This document shows positions 7,412 through 16,692 of a DNA stretch of 64,000 nt, in pieces. The DNA lies in contig NZ_CP075171.1 in the NCBI RefSeq assembly GCF_021379005.1, positions 1,674,001 through 1,738,000 on the forward strand, written 5' to 3'. The DNA is from Leptodesmis sichuanensis A121. GTDB lineage: Bacteria > Cyanobacteriota > Cyanobacteriia > Leptolyngbyales > Leptolyngbyaceae. Each line of letters opens with the position of its first letter. Position 1 is the first letter of the stretch. The notes beneath the pieces were generated by a model. That model did not search any database, had not been told where the DNA came from, and saw only the letters and a program-made list of their open reading frames with translations. A program made the position numbers and the translations under genes.

Positions 7412-10400
7412 ATGGCGAAGATGAATCAAAAGCAGCCCGTCGCTGGAGATATGACGGGGGTTTTTCAGGCGAAGGTGGAAACAATGAATGTAGCAGGTGC
7501 AATGGCTATTCAACAGCACCCCATCCATGTCAACGATCGCTTCCAGCCTGCAACCACTTATCCCCAATTCGGCAACTCAGACGCAGCGAGTCTACACCTG
7601 CCCAGCGATTTCCTCAAAACCCCCACTACGGGATATCAGGCTAAGTATCACCCGTTCAGTCTGTCTCCCACCCTGCTTGAATTTTCTAGAAGTACTCGTC
7701 TTAACGTGCGATCGCTACTCTTAGCAGCTATCAGTGCGGTACTGCATCGGTACACCCAACAGGAAACGATTTCCCTGGAGCTAAACCTTCCTCGCCAAAA
7801 AAATACAAACTATTACAAAACGGAACTTTTTACACATCTCGATAGTCAACTCAAAATTCAAGATCTGGTTAATCAAATTTCAGAGCGTTTAGATAATCTT
7901 GCACCTGCATTAAAGGAAGAGCCTGTTGCCGAACAGGGCGGTTTGCCATCCGATACTTCATCAGATCTACCCGTTGCTGTCACCTTTGTAGAAAACTTCC
8001 TGCGTGGGCAGGAGTCAGAACCCTGGCTGATAAAATCTCAGGCGGAACGCTCCCATGCTGCTCACTATCCAGATTTGCACCTGATCATGATTGAGCAGGA
8101 ACAGGGAATTTCAGGCTTGCTCAAATATAATGCTTGTCTGTTTAAGCCCGACACGATGCAGCGCCTGACCGGACACTTGCAACGGCTGACAGAGGCAATG
8201 ATTCAGGATCTGGGTTGCCCCATTGCCTATTTGCCGTTACTGACAGCGGCAGAAGAGCAACAATTGCTGGTGGATTGGAATAGCGAAACGGCTGACTATG
8301 AAGCCAGTCCTGTATTTTATGCGATTGAAGCTCATGCGGCAGAACAACCAGAGGCGATCGCAGTCACTTTTCAGGAGCAGCACCTGACTTATGCAGACCT
8401 GAACCAGCGGGCGAATCAGTTGGCTCATTACTTACGCCACCTGGGAGTCGGCAAGGAAGAACGAGTGGCCGTTTGTATTCAGCCCTCCCTGGATATTGCA
8501 GTCAGTCTGTTGGCGATCTTTAAGGCGGGTGGCGTGTACGTTCCTATCGATCCCACCTATCCGACCGAGCGGCTGGCTACCATCCTGGAAGATACCCAGC
8601 CCCAAGTTTTACTGACCCAGGCGCATCTGCTGCCCAACCTGCCCGCGATCGCCCAATATAGTTTTTGCCTGGATCAAGAGTGGCATACCCTAACATCCTT
8701 CCCCACGTCCAACCCAACTTCTGTGGTTCAGCCTGATCAACTGGCTTATCTGGTTTATACCTCTGGGACGACAGGAAAGCCTAAAGGGGTGATGGCCAGC
8801 CATCGGAATTTGATCAATTACATTCAGGTGGCTCAGGAGCGGTATCGCTTCGATCGGCACGACAGGATGCCTGCGATCGCCCGTTTCACCTTCAGCATTT
8901 CCCTGTTCGAGCTACTGTCGCCGCTGGTTGCTGGAGGAACGCTGCAGATTCTGGAACGGGAACATATTTTAGATTTCCGACGCATGATCCAGACTCTGGA
9001 GCAGGTAACAGTGATTCATACCTCACCCAGCCTGTTCAGGAAATTAGTTGAGTACATCAGAAGCAATCAGATAGACCTGCAAAAGTTTCAGCAACTTAAG
9101 CACGTCTCAACAGGGGGAGACATGGTTCCGGCAGATCTGCTGGAAGCCATGAAAGCAACCTTTCAGAATGCGGAAATCTATGTGATTTATGGTTGTAGCG
9201 AAATTAGCTGCATGGGCTGCACCTATCCTGTTCCCAGAGATCAGACCATTGATAAAAGTCGTGTCGGTAAGCCCTTCCCCAATGTTTCAGTGCGGCTGTA
9301 TGACCCTAACCAAAATCTGGTGCCGATCGGAATTGTCGGAGAAATTTATTTTGCCGGAGCCGGAGTCACCAAGGGCTATCTCAACCGGGAAGAATTAACT
9401 CAGGAAAAGTTCGTCGTCATTAACGGGCAACGGTTCTACCGCACGGGCGATATGGGCCGTTTCGATGCCGATGGCAATCTGGAAATTCTGGGCCGTTCTG
9501 ATTTTCAAATTCAATTGCGCGGAATGCGGATTGAATTAGGTGAAGTGGAGTTGGCATTACGGCAGGCTCCGGGGGTGCGGGATGGCGTGGTCATGGCTCC
9601 CGAAGTGGACGGGGAGAAAGCCCTGGTCGCTTATGTAGTTCTGGATTCAGCGCAGAAACCGACCCACGAGGAGTTGCGCCGCTTCCTCATGGCTAAATTG
9701 CCCGACTACATGGTGCCGACGCTGTTTATTGAATTGGAAGCATTACCGCTCAACATTAACCAAAAAGTTGATCGCCGCGCCCTGCCTGTACCGACCTCAA
9801 TGCGATCGCTCTCCACCAAGCCCTATGTCGCTCCCGAAACTCCCCTGGAACAAGCATTAGCAGACATCTGGGCACCCATTCTGGGCTTAGAGCAGGTGAG
9901 TGTGCAGGACGACTTTTTCAGCCTGGGAGGACACTCCTTGATGGCAGCACAGGTGCTTTCCCGGTTGCAGGAAACCCTGAATCTGGAAATTTCTATCAAC
10001 CGCTTGTTTGAATTCCCGACGATCGCCAGTTTGGCGGCTCACTTAGCCACATTAAATGCGGAGGATGCTGTTGATCAGGCGGCCCTAGCTCCTATCCCCC
10101 GTTCGGCCCATCTTCCCCTATCCTTTACCCAGTTGCGCTTCTGGTTCCTGGCTCAATTGGAAGAAGGAACAGCTTACAACATTCCCGTAGTCCTGCAACT
10201 GAGTGGCGCTTTAAATATTTCCTTGCTGGAGCGTAGCCTGACCGAAATTCTGAATCGCCATGAAGTTCTGCGCACGGTATTTCCTCAAGTGAATGGCACA
10301 CCAGTACAGGTCATCTTGCCACCCCAACCGTTCTCCTTACCGGTGATCGATGTGCCCGTTCTACCAGAGCCAGAGCAACGGGCAGAAGTTTATCGTCTGG

Positions 10401-13400
10401 CGCAAGCGGAAATTCAACAACCATTTAATCTGGCCCAAGATCTGCCCATTCGAGGCACTCTGTTGCGCCTCAGCAATACGGCTCATGTGCTGCTGCTGAC
10501 CATTCATCACATCGCTGCCGATGGCTGGTCTCTGGCTCTCCTGCGGCGGGAATTAGCCACCCTCTACACGGCCTTTTCTCAAGGTCTTGCCTCGCCCCTG
10601 GAAGCCATTCCTATTCAGTACGCGGATTTTGCCCATTGGCAAGACCAGTGGTTGCATAGTGAGCCTGTTCGCCAGCAATTAGCTTACTGGAAACAGCAAC
10701 TGGCGGGTGCTCCGGCCCTACTGGAATTACCCTGGGATCATCCCCGTCCTCCCCAGCAAACCTATCGTGGTGGCAGTGAATTCTTTACCCTCAGCCCTGA
10801 ACTGACGCAACAACTCAAAGCGCTCAGCCAAAAAGCCGGAGCCACCCTGTTCATGACGTTGCTGGCCAGCTTTGCCACTCTGTTATCCCGCCATAGTCAG
10901 CATCAAGATCTGGTGATTGGTTCCCCGATCGCCAACCGCCATCGCCGCGAACTGGAAGCGTTGCAGGGAGTCTTTATTAATCTGCTGGCCTTACGAGTGG
11001 ATCTGTCTGGCAATCCGGCTTTTCTGGAATTGCTGCAACGAGTCCGACAGGTAGCCCTGGATGCATTCGCTCACTCGGATATTCCCTTCGATCAAGTGGT
11101 TGAGACTTTACAACCCGAACGCAACTCCAGTTACAGTCCGCTGTTCCAGGTGCTGTTTGTCCTCCAGAATGCTCCTATCGATCACTTGGAACTGCCGGGG
11201 CTAACCGTTACCACCCTCCCCGTTGAAAGTGGTACCGCCAAGTACGATCTAACCCTGATGATGGAAGAAACAGCCAATGGCTTAACGGGTGAGTTGGAAT
11301 ACAACCGGGATCTGTTTGACCGGGCGACGATCGCTCGCATGGTCGGCCACTTCCAGACACTGCTGTCCGGGGTCGTCGCTCAACCCGAACAGCCGATCGC
11401 CACCCTCCCCATCCTGACTGCAAAAGAACGTCACCAACTGCTGGTGGAATGGAACAACACCCAGGCGAATTACCCCCATAACCGCTGTATCCATCACCTG
11501 ATTGAAGAACAGGTAAGACGCACCCCAGAGGCCATTGCCGCTGTTTTTGAGGATGAACAACTGACCTACCAGGAACTCAACGATCGGGCGAATCAACTGG
11601 CGCATTATTTGCAAAAGCTGGGAGTTGGCCCAGATGTTCTCGTCGGGATTTGTCTGGAGCGATCGCTGGAGACCGTAATTGGACTGTTAGGGATTCTCAA
11701 AGCTGGTGGAGCTTACGTTCCTTTAGATCCCAGCTATCCAGAAGAACGGCTGGCTTACATGGTTGAAGATGCCCGCTTGACAGTTCTGTTGACCCAACAT
11801 GAATTGAGATCCCGCTGCAGTAATCTGGCGACGCAGCAATCCTTAACCATTGTCAGTATCGATGATGATTGGGCCGCGATCGGTCAACAAAGCACAGCCA
11901 ATCCAACCACTTCAGTCACCACCAAAAACCTGGCTTACACCATCTACACTTCCGGTTCTACTGGAAAACCCAAAGGGGTACAACTGGAGCATCAGTCCGT
12001 CATTAATTTCCTGACTGCCATGAGCAAAGCACCAGGACTGACCGCAGACGATGTGCTCCTGGCTGTCACAACCATCTCGTTTGATATTGCAGGCTTAGAA
12101 ATCTACCTGCCGCTGATTCTGGGTGCGCGTGTCGTCATCGTCAGCCGAGAAGTGGCCTCGGATGGCAGTCGGTTAATGGACGAGCTATCTCGCACTCAGG
12201 CAACGGTGATGCAGGCAACTCCGATTACCTGGCAAATTCTCTTAGCCGCAGGCTGGCAGGGAAATCAGAACTTAAAGGCTCTTTGCGGTGGGGAAACCAT
12301 GACGCAAAAGCTGGCCGCCCAATTGCTCGATCGGGTGGGTTCTCTCTGGAATGTATACGGCCCAACAGAAACCACCATTTGGTCTACAGTCTGGCGCGTA
12401 GAGAGCGCAGCAGGCCCTATCTACATTGGCTATCCGATCGACAATACCCAACTGTATGTGTTAGATGCTCATCAACAGCCAGTGCCGATCGGTGTAGCTG
12501 GTGAGTTGTACATCGGAGGAGACGGATTAGCCAGAGGCTATCTCAACCGACCTGACCTCACGGCAGAACGCTTTGTGCCCAATCCATTTAGTCAGGATCC
12601 TGAATCCCGCCTGTATCGCACTGGGGATCTGGTGCGCCAGTTACCCGATGGCAAAGTGGAATGTTTGGGACGCATCGACCATCAAGTTAAGGTGCGGGGC
12701 TTCCGAATCGAACTGGGAGAAATTGAAGCGACTCTCAGCCAACATCCCCAGGTGCGGCAATGTGTGGTGATGGTACGGGAAGATCAACCGGGCGAGAAGC
12801 GCCTGGTGGGTTATGTGATTACGGGCACTCCCGATCCAGTTCCCGTTCAAAACTTCCGCCAGTTTCTCCAACAAACCTTACCGGACTACATGATTCCATC
12901 GGCCTTTGTGCAACTGGAGTTCTGGCCCCTCACCCCGAATGGCAAGATCGATCGCCGCGCCTTGCCCCTGCCAAAAACCTCTGACCTGGCGGCTCTTGGT
13001 TCCTGTATAGCTCCCCGTACCGGGCTGGAGCAGAAACTGGTGGAAATCTGGGAAGAAGTGCTGAACATTCAACCCATTGGGATTCATGACAATTTCTTTG
13101 ATCTGGGAGGCCATTCCCTGCTGACGGTGCGGTTATCGATTCAAATTGAGCAACGTCTGGGACAAAAGTTACCGTTGAGTGCCATCCTGACGGCCCCCAC
13201 GATCGCTCAACTGGCTGAAGTTCTGGATCCGACTCAATCCAGCACCCACCAGAATTCAGTGGTACTGTTGCGGCCAGGACAGGACGGTACTCCCCTATTT
13301 TTGATTCACGATGGAGATGGTGAAATTCTGCTTTATCGCTCTCTGGCTCAGCAGTTAGATCCATCGATTCCGGTGTACGGCATTCAACCCTATTGCACTC

Positions 13401-14218
13401 CGCAAGCTCCCATTCTGCATAGCCGGATTGAGGATGCGGCTACCTACTACGTCCAGCAAATTCGGGAAGTACAACCCCACGGCCCTTATTTTCTGGGAGG
13501 GATGTGCATCGGGGGAGCGGTGGCCCTGGCGGTGGCTCAACAATTGCAGCAACAGGGAGAAGTCGTCAAAATGCTGGCAATGCTGGATGCGGTGGATGTG
13601 GATACCCCACAACGGACGGGATACATTGCCAAGCAGCGGTTGAATAGTTTCTCAGCCCTATTTCATAGCAACTCTCATCTGAAACGGCACGAAAAACTGT
13701 TGCACACCGTGAACCAGATCCGGCAAAAAGTCACCAATTTAGTAGTTTACGAACTCCAGGAGAAAGCCGCGAACCTCCGCACCCAGATGCAACTATCCCT
13801 ATTCCGGTACTACCGGGATCACAATCTGGCCTTACCCAAATTCCTGCAAAACATCCCGGTTCGACGAGTATTGATGTGGGCCAAGCAGTCCCATACTCCA
13901 CAAGGAACCTTTGCAGGAGAGATTCTGCTCTTCCGGGCTACTCAAAAAAGTAGTGTGTTTGATGGTACCCAGATTGATGACACTCCCGGTATTGAAGTCT
14001 ACAGTGATCCACTGCTGGGATGGGGCAAACGAACGACTCAGGGCGTGCAGGTACATGATGTTCCGGGCGGCCACTCCAGTATGTTGCAGGATCCGAATGT
14101 GCAGGTGCTGGCTGAAATTATGCAGGCTTACATCGATGCCACGATCGCAGATCAACCAGCCTTCTCTCCAGTTCAGGGAACAACTGAATCTGCCCTGGAA
14201 CTCGTAAGCCGTGTCTAA
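7412..14218 (+). CDS. Two-module nonribosomal peptide synthetase: (C-half)-A-T-C-A-T-TE
   Basis: About 2268 residues from ATG 7412 (an earlier in-frame TTG at 7406 is less likely). Order by eye: C-terminal half of a condensation domain without HHxxxDG (~70-285); A1 (~300-815); T1 with GGHS, Ser842; full C domain with HHIAADG, His1032-1033 (~925-1350); A2 (~1375-1880); T2, Ser1902; thioesterase (~1985-2240) with Cys2032 in GGMCIGG, Asp2059 and His2221. Aligned to the GrsA pocket, A1 reads SIFHSGICMK: Ser495 replaces the Asp that holds the amino group, and the A5 motif is YGCSE, not YGPTE, so the substrate may not be an alpha-amino acid. A2 reads DILQLGVIWK, a glycine-type code. Expected product: an acyl- or aroyl-glycine type compound. 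Neighbouring aromatic-pathway genes suggest an aromatic starter (inference). No 4'-phosphopantetheinyl transferase or MbtH is nearby. Confidence 0.93.
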   Translation: MAKMNQKQPVAGDMTGVFQAKVETMNVAGAMAIQQHPIHVNDRFQPATTYPQFGNSDAASLHLPSDFLKTPTTGYQAKYHPFSLSPTLLEFSRSTRLNVRSLLLAAISAVLHRYTQQETISLELNLPRQKNTNYYKTELFTHLDSQLKIQDLVNQISERLDNLAPALKEEPVAEQGGLPSDTSSDLPVAVTFVENFLRGQESEPWLIKSQAERSHAAHYPDLHLIMIEQEQGISGLLKYNACLFKPDTMQRLTGHLQRLTEAMIQDLGCPIAYLPLLTAAEEQQLLVDWNSETADYEASPVFYAIEAHAAEQPEAIAVTFQEQHLTYADLNQRANQLAHYLRHLGVGKEERVAVCIQPSLDIAVSLLAIFKAGGVYVPIDPTYPTERLATILEDTQPQVLLTQAHLLPNLPAIAQYSFCLDQEWHTLTSFPTSNPTSVVQPDQLAYLVYTSGTTGKPKGVMASHRNLINYIQVAQERYRFDRHDRMPAIARFTFSISLFELLSPLVAGGTLQILEREHILDFRRMIQTLEQVTVIHTSPSLFRKLVEYIRSNQIDLQKFQQLKHVSTGGDMVPADLLEAMKATFQNAEIYVIYGCSEISCMGCTYPVPRDQTIDKSRVGKPFPNVSVRLYDPNQNLVPIGIVGEIYFAGAGVTKGYLNREELTQEKFVVINGQRFYRTGDMGRFDADGNLEILGRSDFQIQLRGMRIELGEVELALRQAPGVRDGVVMAPEVDGEKALVAYVVLDSAQKPTHEELRRFLMAKLPDYMVPTLFIELEALPLNINQKVDRRALPVPTSMRSLSTKPYVAPETPLEQALADIWAPILGLEQVSVQDDFFSLGGHSLMAAQVLSRLQETLNLEISINRLFEFPTIASLAAHLATLNAEDAVDQAALAPIPRSAHLPLSFTQLRFWFLAQLEEGTAYNIPVVLQLSGALNISLLERSLTEILNRHEVLRTVFPQVNGTPVQVILPPQPFSLPVIDVPVLPEPEQRAEVYRLAQAEIQQPFNLAQDLPIRGTLLRLSNTAHVLLLTIHHIAADGWSLALLRRELATLYTAFSQGLASPLEAIPIQYADFAHWQDQWLHSEPVRQQLAYWKQQLAGAPALLELPWDHPRPPQQTYRGGSEFFTLSPELTQQLKALSQKAGATLFMTLLASFATLLSRHSQHQDLVIGSPIANRHRRELEALQGVFINLLALRVDLSGNPAFLELLQRVRQVALDAFAHSDIPFDQVVETLQPERNSSYSPLFQVLFVLQNAPIDHLELPGLTVTTLPVESGTAKYDLTLMMEETANGLTGELEYNRDLFDRATIARMVGHFQTLLSGVVAQPEQPIATLPILTAKERHQLLVEWNNTQANYPHNRCIHHLIEEQVRRTPEAIAAVFEDEQLTYQELNDRANQLAHYLQKLGVGPDVLVGICLERSLETVIGLLGILKAGGAYVPLDPSYPEERLAYMVEDARLTVLLTQHELRSRCSNLATQQSLTIVSIDDDWAAIGQQSTANPTTSVTTKNLAYTIYTSGSTGKPKGVQLEHQSVINFLTAMSKAPGLTADDVLLAVTTISFDIAGLEIYLPLILGARVVIVSREVASDGSRLMDELSRTQATVMQATPITWQILLAAGWQGNQNLKALCGGETMTQKLAAQLLDRVGSLWNVYGPTETTIWSTVWRVESAAGPIYIGYPIDNTQLYVLDAHQQPVPIGVAGELYIGGDGLARGYLNRPDLTAERFVPNPFSQDPESRLYRTGDLVRQLPDGKVECLGRIDHQVKVRGFRIELGEIEATLSQHPQVRQCVVMVREDQPGEKRLVGYVITGTPDPVPVQNFRQFLQQTLPDYMIPSAFVQLEFWPLTPNGKIDRRALPLPKTSDLAALGSCIAPRTGLEQKLVEIWEEVLNIQPIGIHDNFFDLGGHSLLTVRLSIQIEQRLGQKLPLSAILTAPTIAQLAEVLDPTQSSTHQNSVVLLRPGQDGTPLFLIHDGDGEILLYRSLAQQLDPSIPVYGIQPYCTPQAPILHSRIEDAATYYVQQIREVQPHGPYFLGGMCIGGAVALAVAQQLQQQGEVVKMLAMLDAVDVDTPQRTGYIAKQRLNSFSALFHSNSHLKRHEKLLHTVNQIRQKVTNLVVYELQEKAANLRTQMQLSLFRYYRDHNLALPKFLQNIPVRRVLMWAKQSHTPQGTFAGEILLFRATQKSSVFDGTQIDDTPGIEVYSDPLLGWGKRTTQGVQVHDVPGGHSSMLQDPNVQVLAEIMQAYIDATIADQPAFSPVQGTTESALELVSRV

Positions 14219-14361
14219 AATCTGATTCCCCTGAACGGGCGGAGCATCCGGCAGATGAGTCTAGCTTAATTGCAGAAGCTGATACCGGAATGTTTCGCCC
14301 CTACCTAATGTCAATTAATTGTGTAATTGTGCGCTCATTCCTAACTCAAGCCGCTCTGACT

Positions 14362-15354
14362 ATGGAAACCGTCCTTAATCCCTCCCGTCCTTGTTCCTTA
14401 CTCATTATCATTGTGAATTACCGAACAGCCCGATTAACGATCGACTGTTTGCGTTCTTTAGAGCATGAAGTGCGATCGCAACCTGGAACTCAAGTGGTCG
14501 TGGTTGATAATGCCTCCGGAGATCAGTCTGTAGATGCCATTCAGGCCGCCATCACTCAGCATCATTGGCAGGATTGGGTGACCTTGCTTCCATCTAGCCG
14601 TAATGGTGGCTATGCTTATGGCAACAATCTCGCCATTCGTCCCACCTTACGAGCAGACAATCCTCCCTCCTACTACCTGTTGCTGAATCCAGACACTCAG
14701 GTACGGCCTGGAGCCTTAAAAGCACTGGTGGATTTTATGGAGCAGCATCCTACTGTTGGCATTGCAGGCAGCAGTTTTGAGAATCAAGAAGGGCAACTCT
14801 GGGCCAACGCCTTCCGATTTCCTTCAGTATGGAGTGAACTTGATGGCGGGTTACGCTTGGGCCTTGTCTCCAAGCTGCTATCCAAGTGGGTCGTCACCCA
14901 ACCAATGACGGAACAAGCCCAGGCGGTTGATTGGCTTCCTGGGGCTAGCATGATGATCCGGCGGCAGGTGTTTGAGACGATCGGCCTGATGGATGAAGGA
15001 TACTTCCTTTACTACGAAGAAACCGACTTTTGCTTGCAGGCAAAACGAGCAGGGTGGCCCTGTTGGTACGTGCCGCAAAGCAGAGTCATGCACATTGCGG
15101 GTCAGAGTACAGGGGTCAGATCTGAGGATAGGGCACCCAAACGCCTGCCTCAATATGTTTTTGATTCCCGCCGTCGATATTTTGTGAAGAATCATGGCTG
15201 GCTGTATGCGGCTCTGGCAGATTTGGCCTGGTCGATCGGATACAGCCTCTGGAGTATGCGGCGGGTCATTCAACGCAAACCGAATACCGATCCGCCTTAT
15301 CTGTTTCTGGATTCTTTACGGAACAGTGTGTTTCTCAAGTTCGGGAGCTATTAA
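14362..15354 (+). CDS. Glycosyltransferase family 2 (rhamnosyltransferase-type)
   Basis: GT-A fold enzyme transferring a sugar from a nucleotide-sugar donor. The N-terminal LLIIIVNYRT, VVVVDNASGD, the metal-site LLLNPDTQV, LPGASMMIRR and EGYFLYYEETDFCLQAKRAG are the classic motif series of the WbbL/rhamnosyltransferase-like GT2 group. About 330 residues from ATG 14362; an in-frame ATG at 14290 would add 24 residues with no domain resemblance. It lies close behind the NRPS on the same strand and before the DAHP synthase, so it could decorate the NRPS product, though such enzymes more often build surface polysaccharide. Acceptor and sugar unknown. Confidence 0.85.
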   Translation: METVLNPSRPCSLLIIIVNYRTARLTIDCLRSLEHEVRSQPGTQVVVVDNASGDQSVDAIQAAITQHHWQDWVTLLPSSRNGGYAYGNNLAIRPTLRADNPPSYYLLLNPDTQVRPGALKALVDFMEQHPTVGIAGSSFENQEGQLWANAFRFPSVWSELDGGLRLGLVSKLLSKWVVTQPMTEQAQAVDWLPGASMMIRRQVFETIGLMDEGYFLYYEETDFCLQAKRAGWPCWYVPQSRVMHIAGQSTGVRSEDRAPKRLPQYVFDSRRRYFVKNHGWLYAALADLAWSIGYSLWSMRRVIQRKPNTDPPYLFLDSLRNSVFLKFGSY

Positions 15355-15440
15355 TTTGAACTATGATTTACAAGGTATGAATTGAGTTGTTTCAGCACAG
15401 TTTGCTCACCTGTGCTTTTCCTTAAGAGCTTAAAGAACCC

Positions 15441-16526
15441 ATGCACAAGACTGCCGATCTTCATGTTGTTGAAACTCGCCCTCTGTTGAGTCCGGCGTTT
15501 ATTCATGGGGAATTACCCATCACAGAAACTGCAGCCGATCTGGTAGCCACCACCCGCGATCGCATTCGTAACATTCTGCGGGGTGAAGACCATCGGCTGC
15601 TGGTGATCGTTGGCCCCTGTTCCATCCATGATGTGACGGCGGCTCATGAGTATGGGGAAAAGCTAGCCGTGCTGCGAACCGAGCTAGAGGATCAACTGGA
15701 GATTGTGATGCGGGTGTACTTTGAAAAACCTCGCACCACCACAGGCTGGAAAGGATTGATTAACGATCCCCATCTGGACGGCAGCTATGACATTAACACG
15801 GGCCTGCGATTGGCGCGACAACTGCTGCTCGACCTGGCTCACTATGGCTTGCCTGCTGCGACCGAGTTGTTGGATCCAATCATTCCTCAGTACATCGCGG
15901 ATGTGATTGCCTGGACGGCGATCGGTGCGCGCACGACCGAAAGTCAAACTCACCGGGAAATGGCTTCGGGCCTCTCCATGCCCGTTGGTTTTAAGAACGG
16001 TACGGATGGCAGTTGCCATATCGCCATTAACGGGATGTTATCCGCCAGTCACCCCCACCGCTTTTTGGGAATCAATTCCCATGGCTTAGCCAGCATCGTC
16101 ACCACAACTGGCAATCCTGATACTCATCTGGTCTTACGGGGTGGCAAGGATGGCCCCAATTATGATGCCGCCCACGTCGAAAAAGCGGCTGCTGAAATTG
16201 CTCAGAAGGGTCTGAACTCACGGGTGATGATCGATTGCAGCCATGATAATGCGGGGAAAGACTACACTCGTCAACCGATCGCCCTGCAAAGTGTAGCTGA
16301 TCAAGTACTGGCTGGTTCTCCCCACATCATGGGTGTCATGCTAGAAAGCCATCTTGTTGCAGGCAACCAACCCATTCCCAAAGATCTGAGCCAGCTCACC
16401 TACGGTCAGAGCATTACTGATGGCTGTATCGACTTCACCACCACCACCACCACCCTGTTACGAACCCTGGCCGATGCCGTCGCCAAAACCCGTATAGGCA
16501 GAAAAGACGTCGTTGCTGCGAAGTAG
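15441..16526 (+). CDS. aroG: 3-deoxy-7-phosphoheptulonate (DAHP) synthase, AroG/F/H type
   Basis: First step of the shikimate pathway: condenses phosphoenolpyruvate and erythrose 4-phosphate. 361 residues, normal for class I-alpha enzymes. LLVIVGPCSIHD near the N-terminus, RVYFEKPRTTTGWKG (metal and PEP site), GARTTESQTHREMASG and VGFKNGTDG are all present, and IDCSHDNAGKD gives a further metal-site motif. Which aromatic amino acid inhibits it cannot be read. It is the third co-directional gene after the NRPS, 86 bp past the GT2 gene. With TyrA and HPPD on the other side of the NRPS, it would raise flux into 4-hydroxyphenylpyruvate; cyanobacterial secondary-metabolite loci commonly carry such duplicated aromatic genes. 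Confidence 0.93.
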   Translation: MHKTADLHVVETRPLLSPAFIHGELPITETAADLVATTRDRIRNILRGEDHRLLVIVGPCSIHDVTAAHEYGEKLAVLRTELEDQLEIVMRVYFEKPRTTTGWKGLINDPHLDGSYDINTGLRLARQLLLDLAHYGLPAATELLDPIIPQYIADVIAWTAIGARTTESQTHREMASGLSMPVGFKNGTDGSCHIAINGMLSASHPHRFLGINSHGLASIVTTTGNPDTHLVLRGGKDGPNYDAAHVEKAAAEIAQKGLNSRVMIDCSHDNAGKDYTRQPIALQSVADQVLAGSPHIMGVMLESHLVAGNQPIPKDLSQLTYGQSITDGCIDFTTTTTTLLRTLADAVAKTRIGRKDVVAAK

Positions 16527-16527
16527 T

Positions 16528-16644
16528 ACTCAAGCACATTATCAATTGTTTGCAGAGGATAAGACCATCGTCGAGGAGCAATGGCCCGAAGATTTGCCGA
16601 TCAATTTGGCTGATGAAGTGCATATTGCAAATGAATTAAAGTGA
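16528..16644 (+). pseudogene. Rieske oxygenase-like C-terminal fragment
   Basis: Directly after the aroG stop, in another frame, 38 codons give HYQLFAEDKTIVEEQWPEDLP then INLADEVHIANELK and a stop. The pattern EDxxIVExQxPExLPxxLxxEVH resembles the C-terminal catalytic region of Rieske non-haem iron oxygenases of the vanillate/pheophorbide oxygenase type. There is no start, no Rieske centre and no room for the rest of the enzyme, so it looks like the stump of a deleted gene. Assignment is by remembered pattern only. Confidence 0.4.
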
Positions 16645-16692
16645 AATTCTTGGGTCGGGGCGAGTCGCCGTTCGTTCCGACAATTCGTTGGT

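Noticed and set aside
4721-16526. Scytonemin gene cluster
   Set aside because: aroG and tyrA occur in that cluster, but there is no scyA, scyB or scyC homologue here and an NRPS is not part of it.
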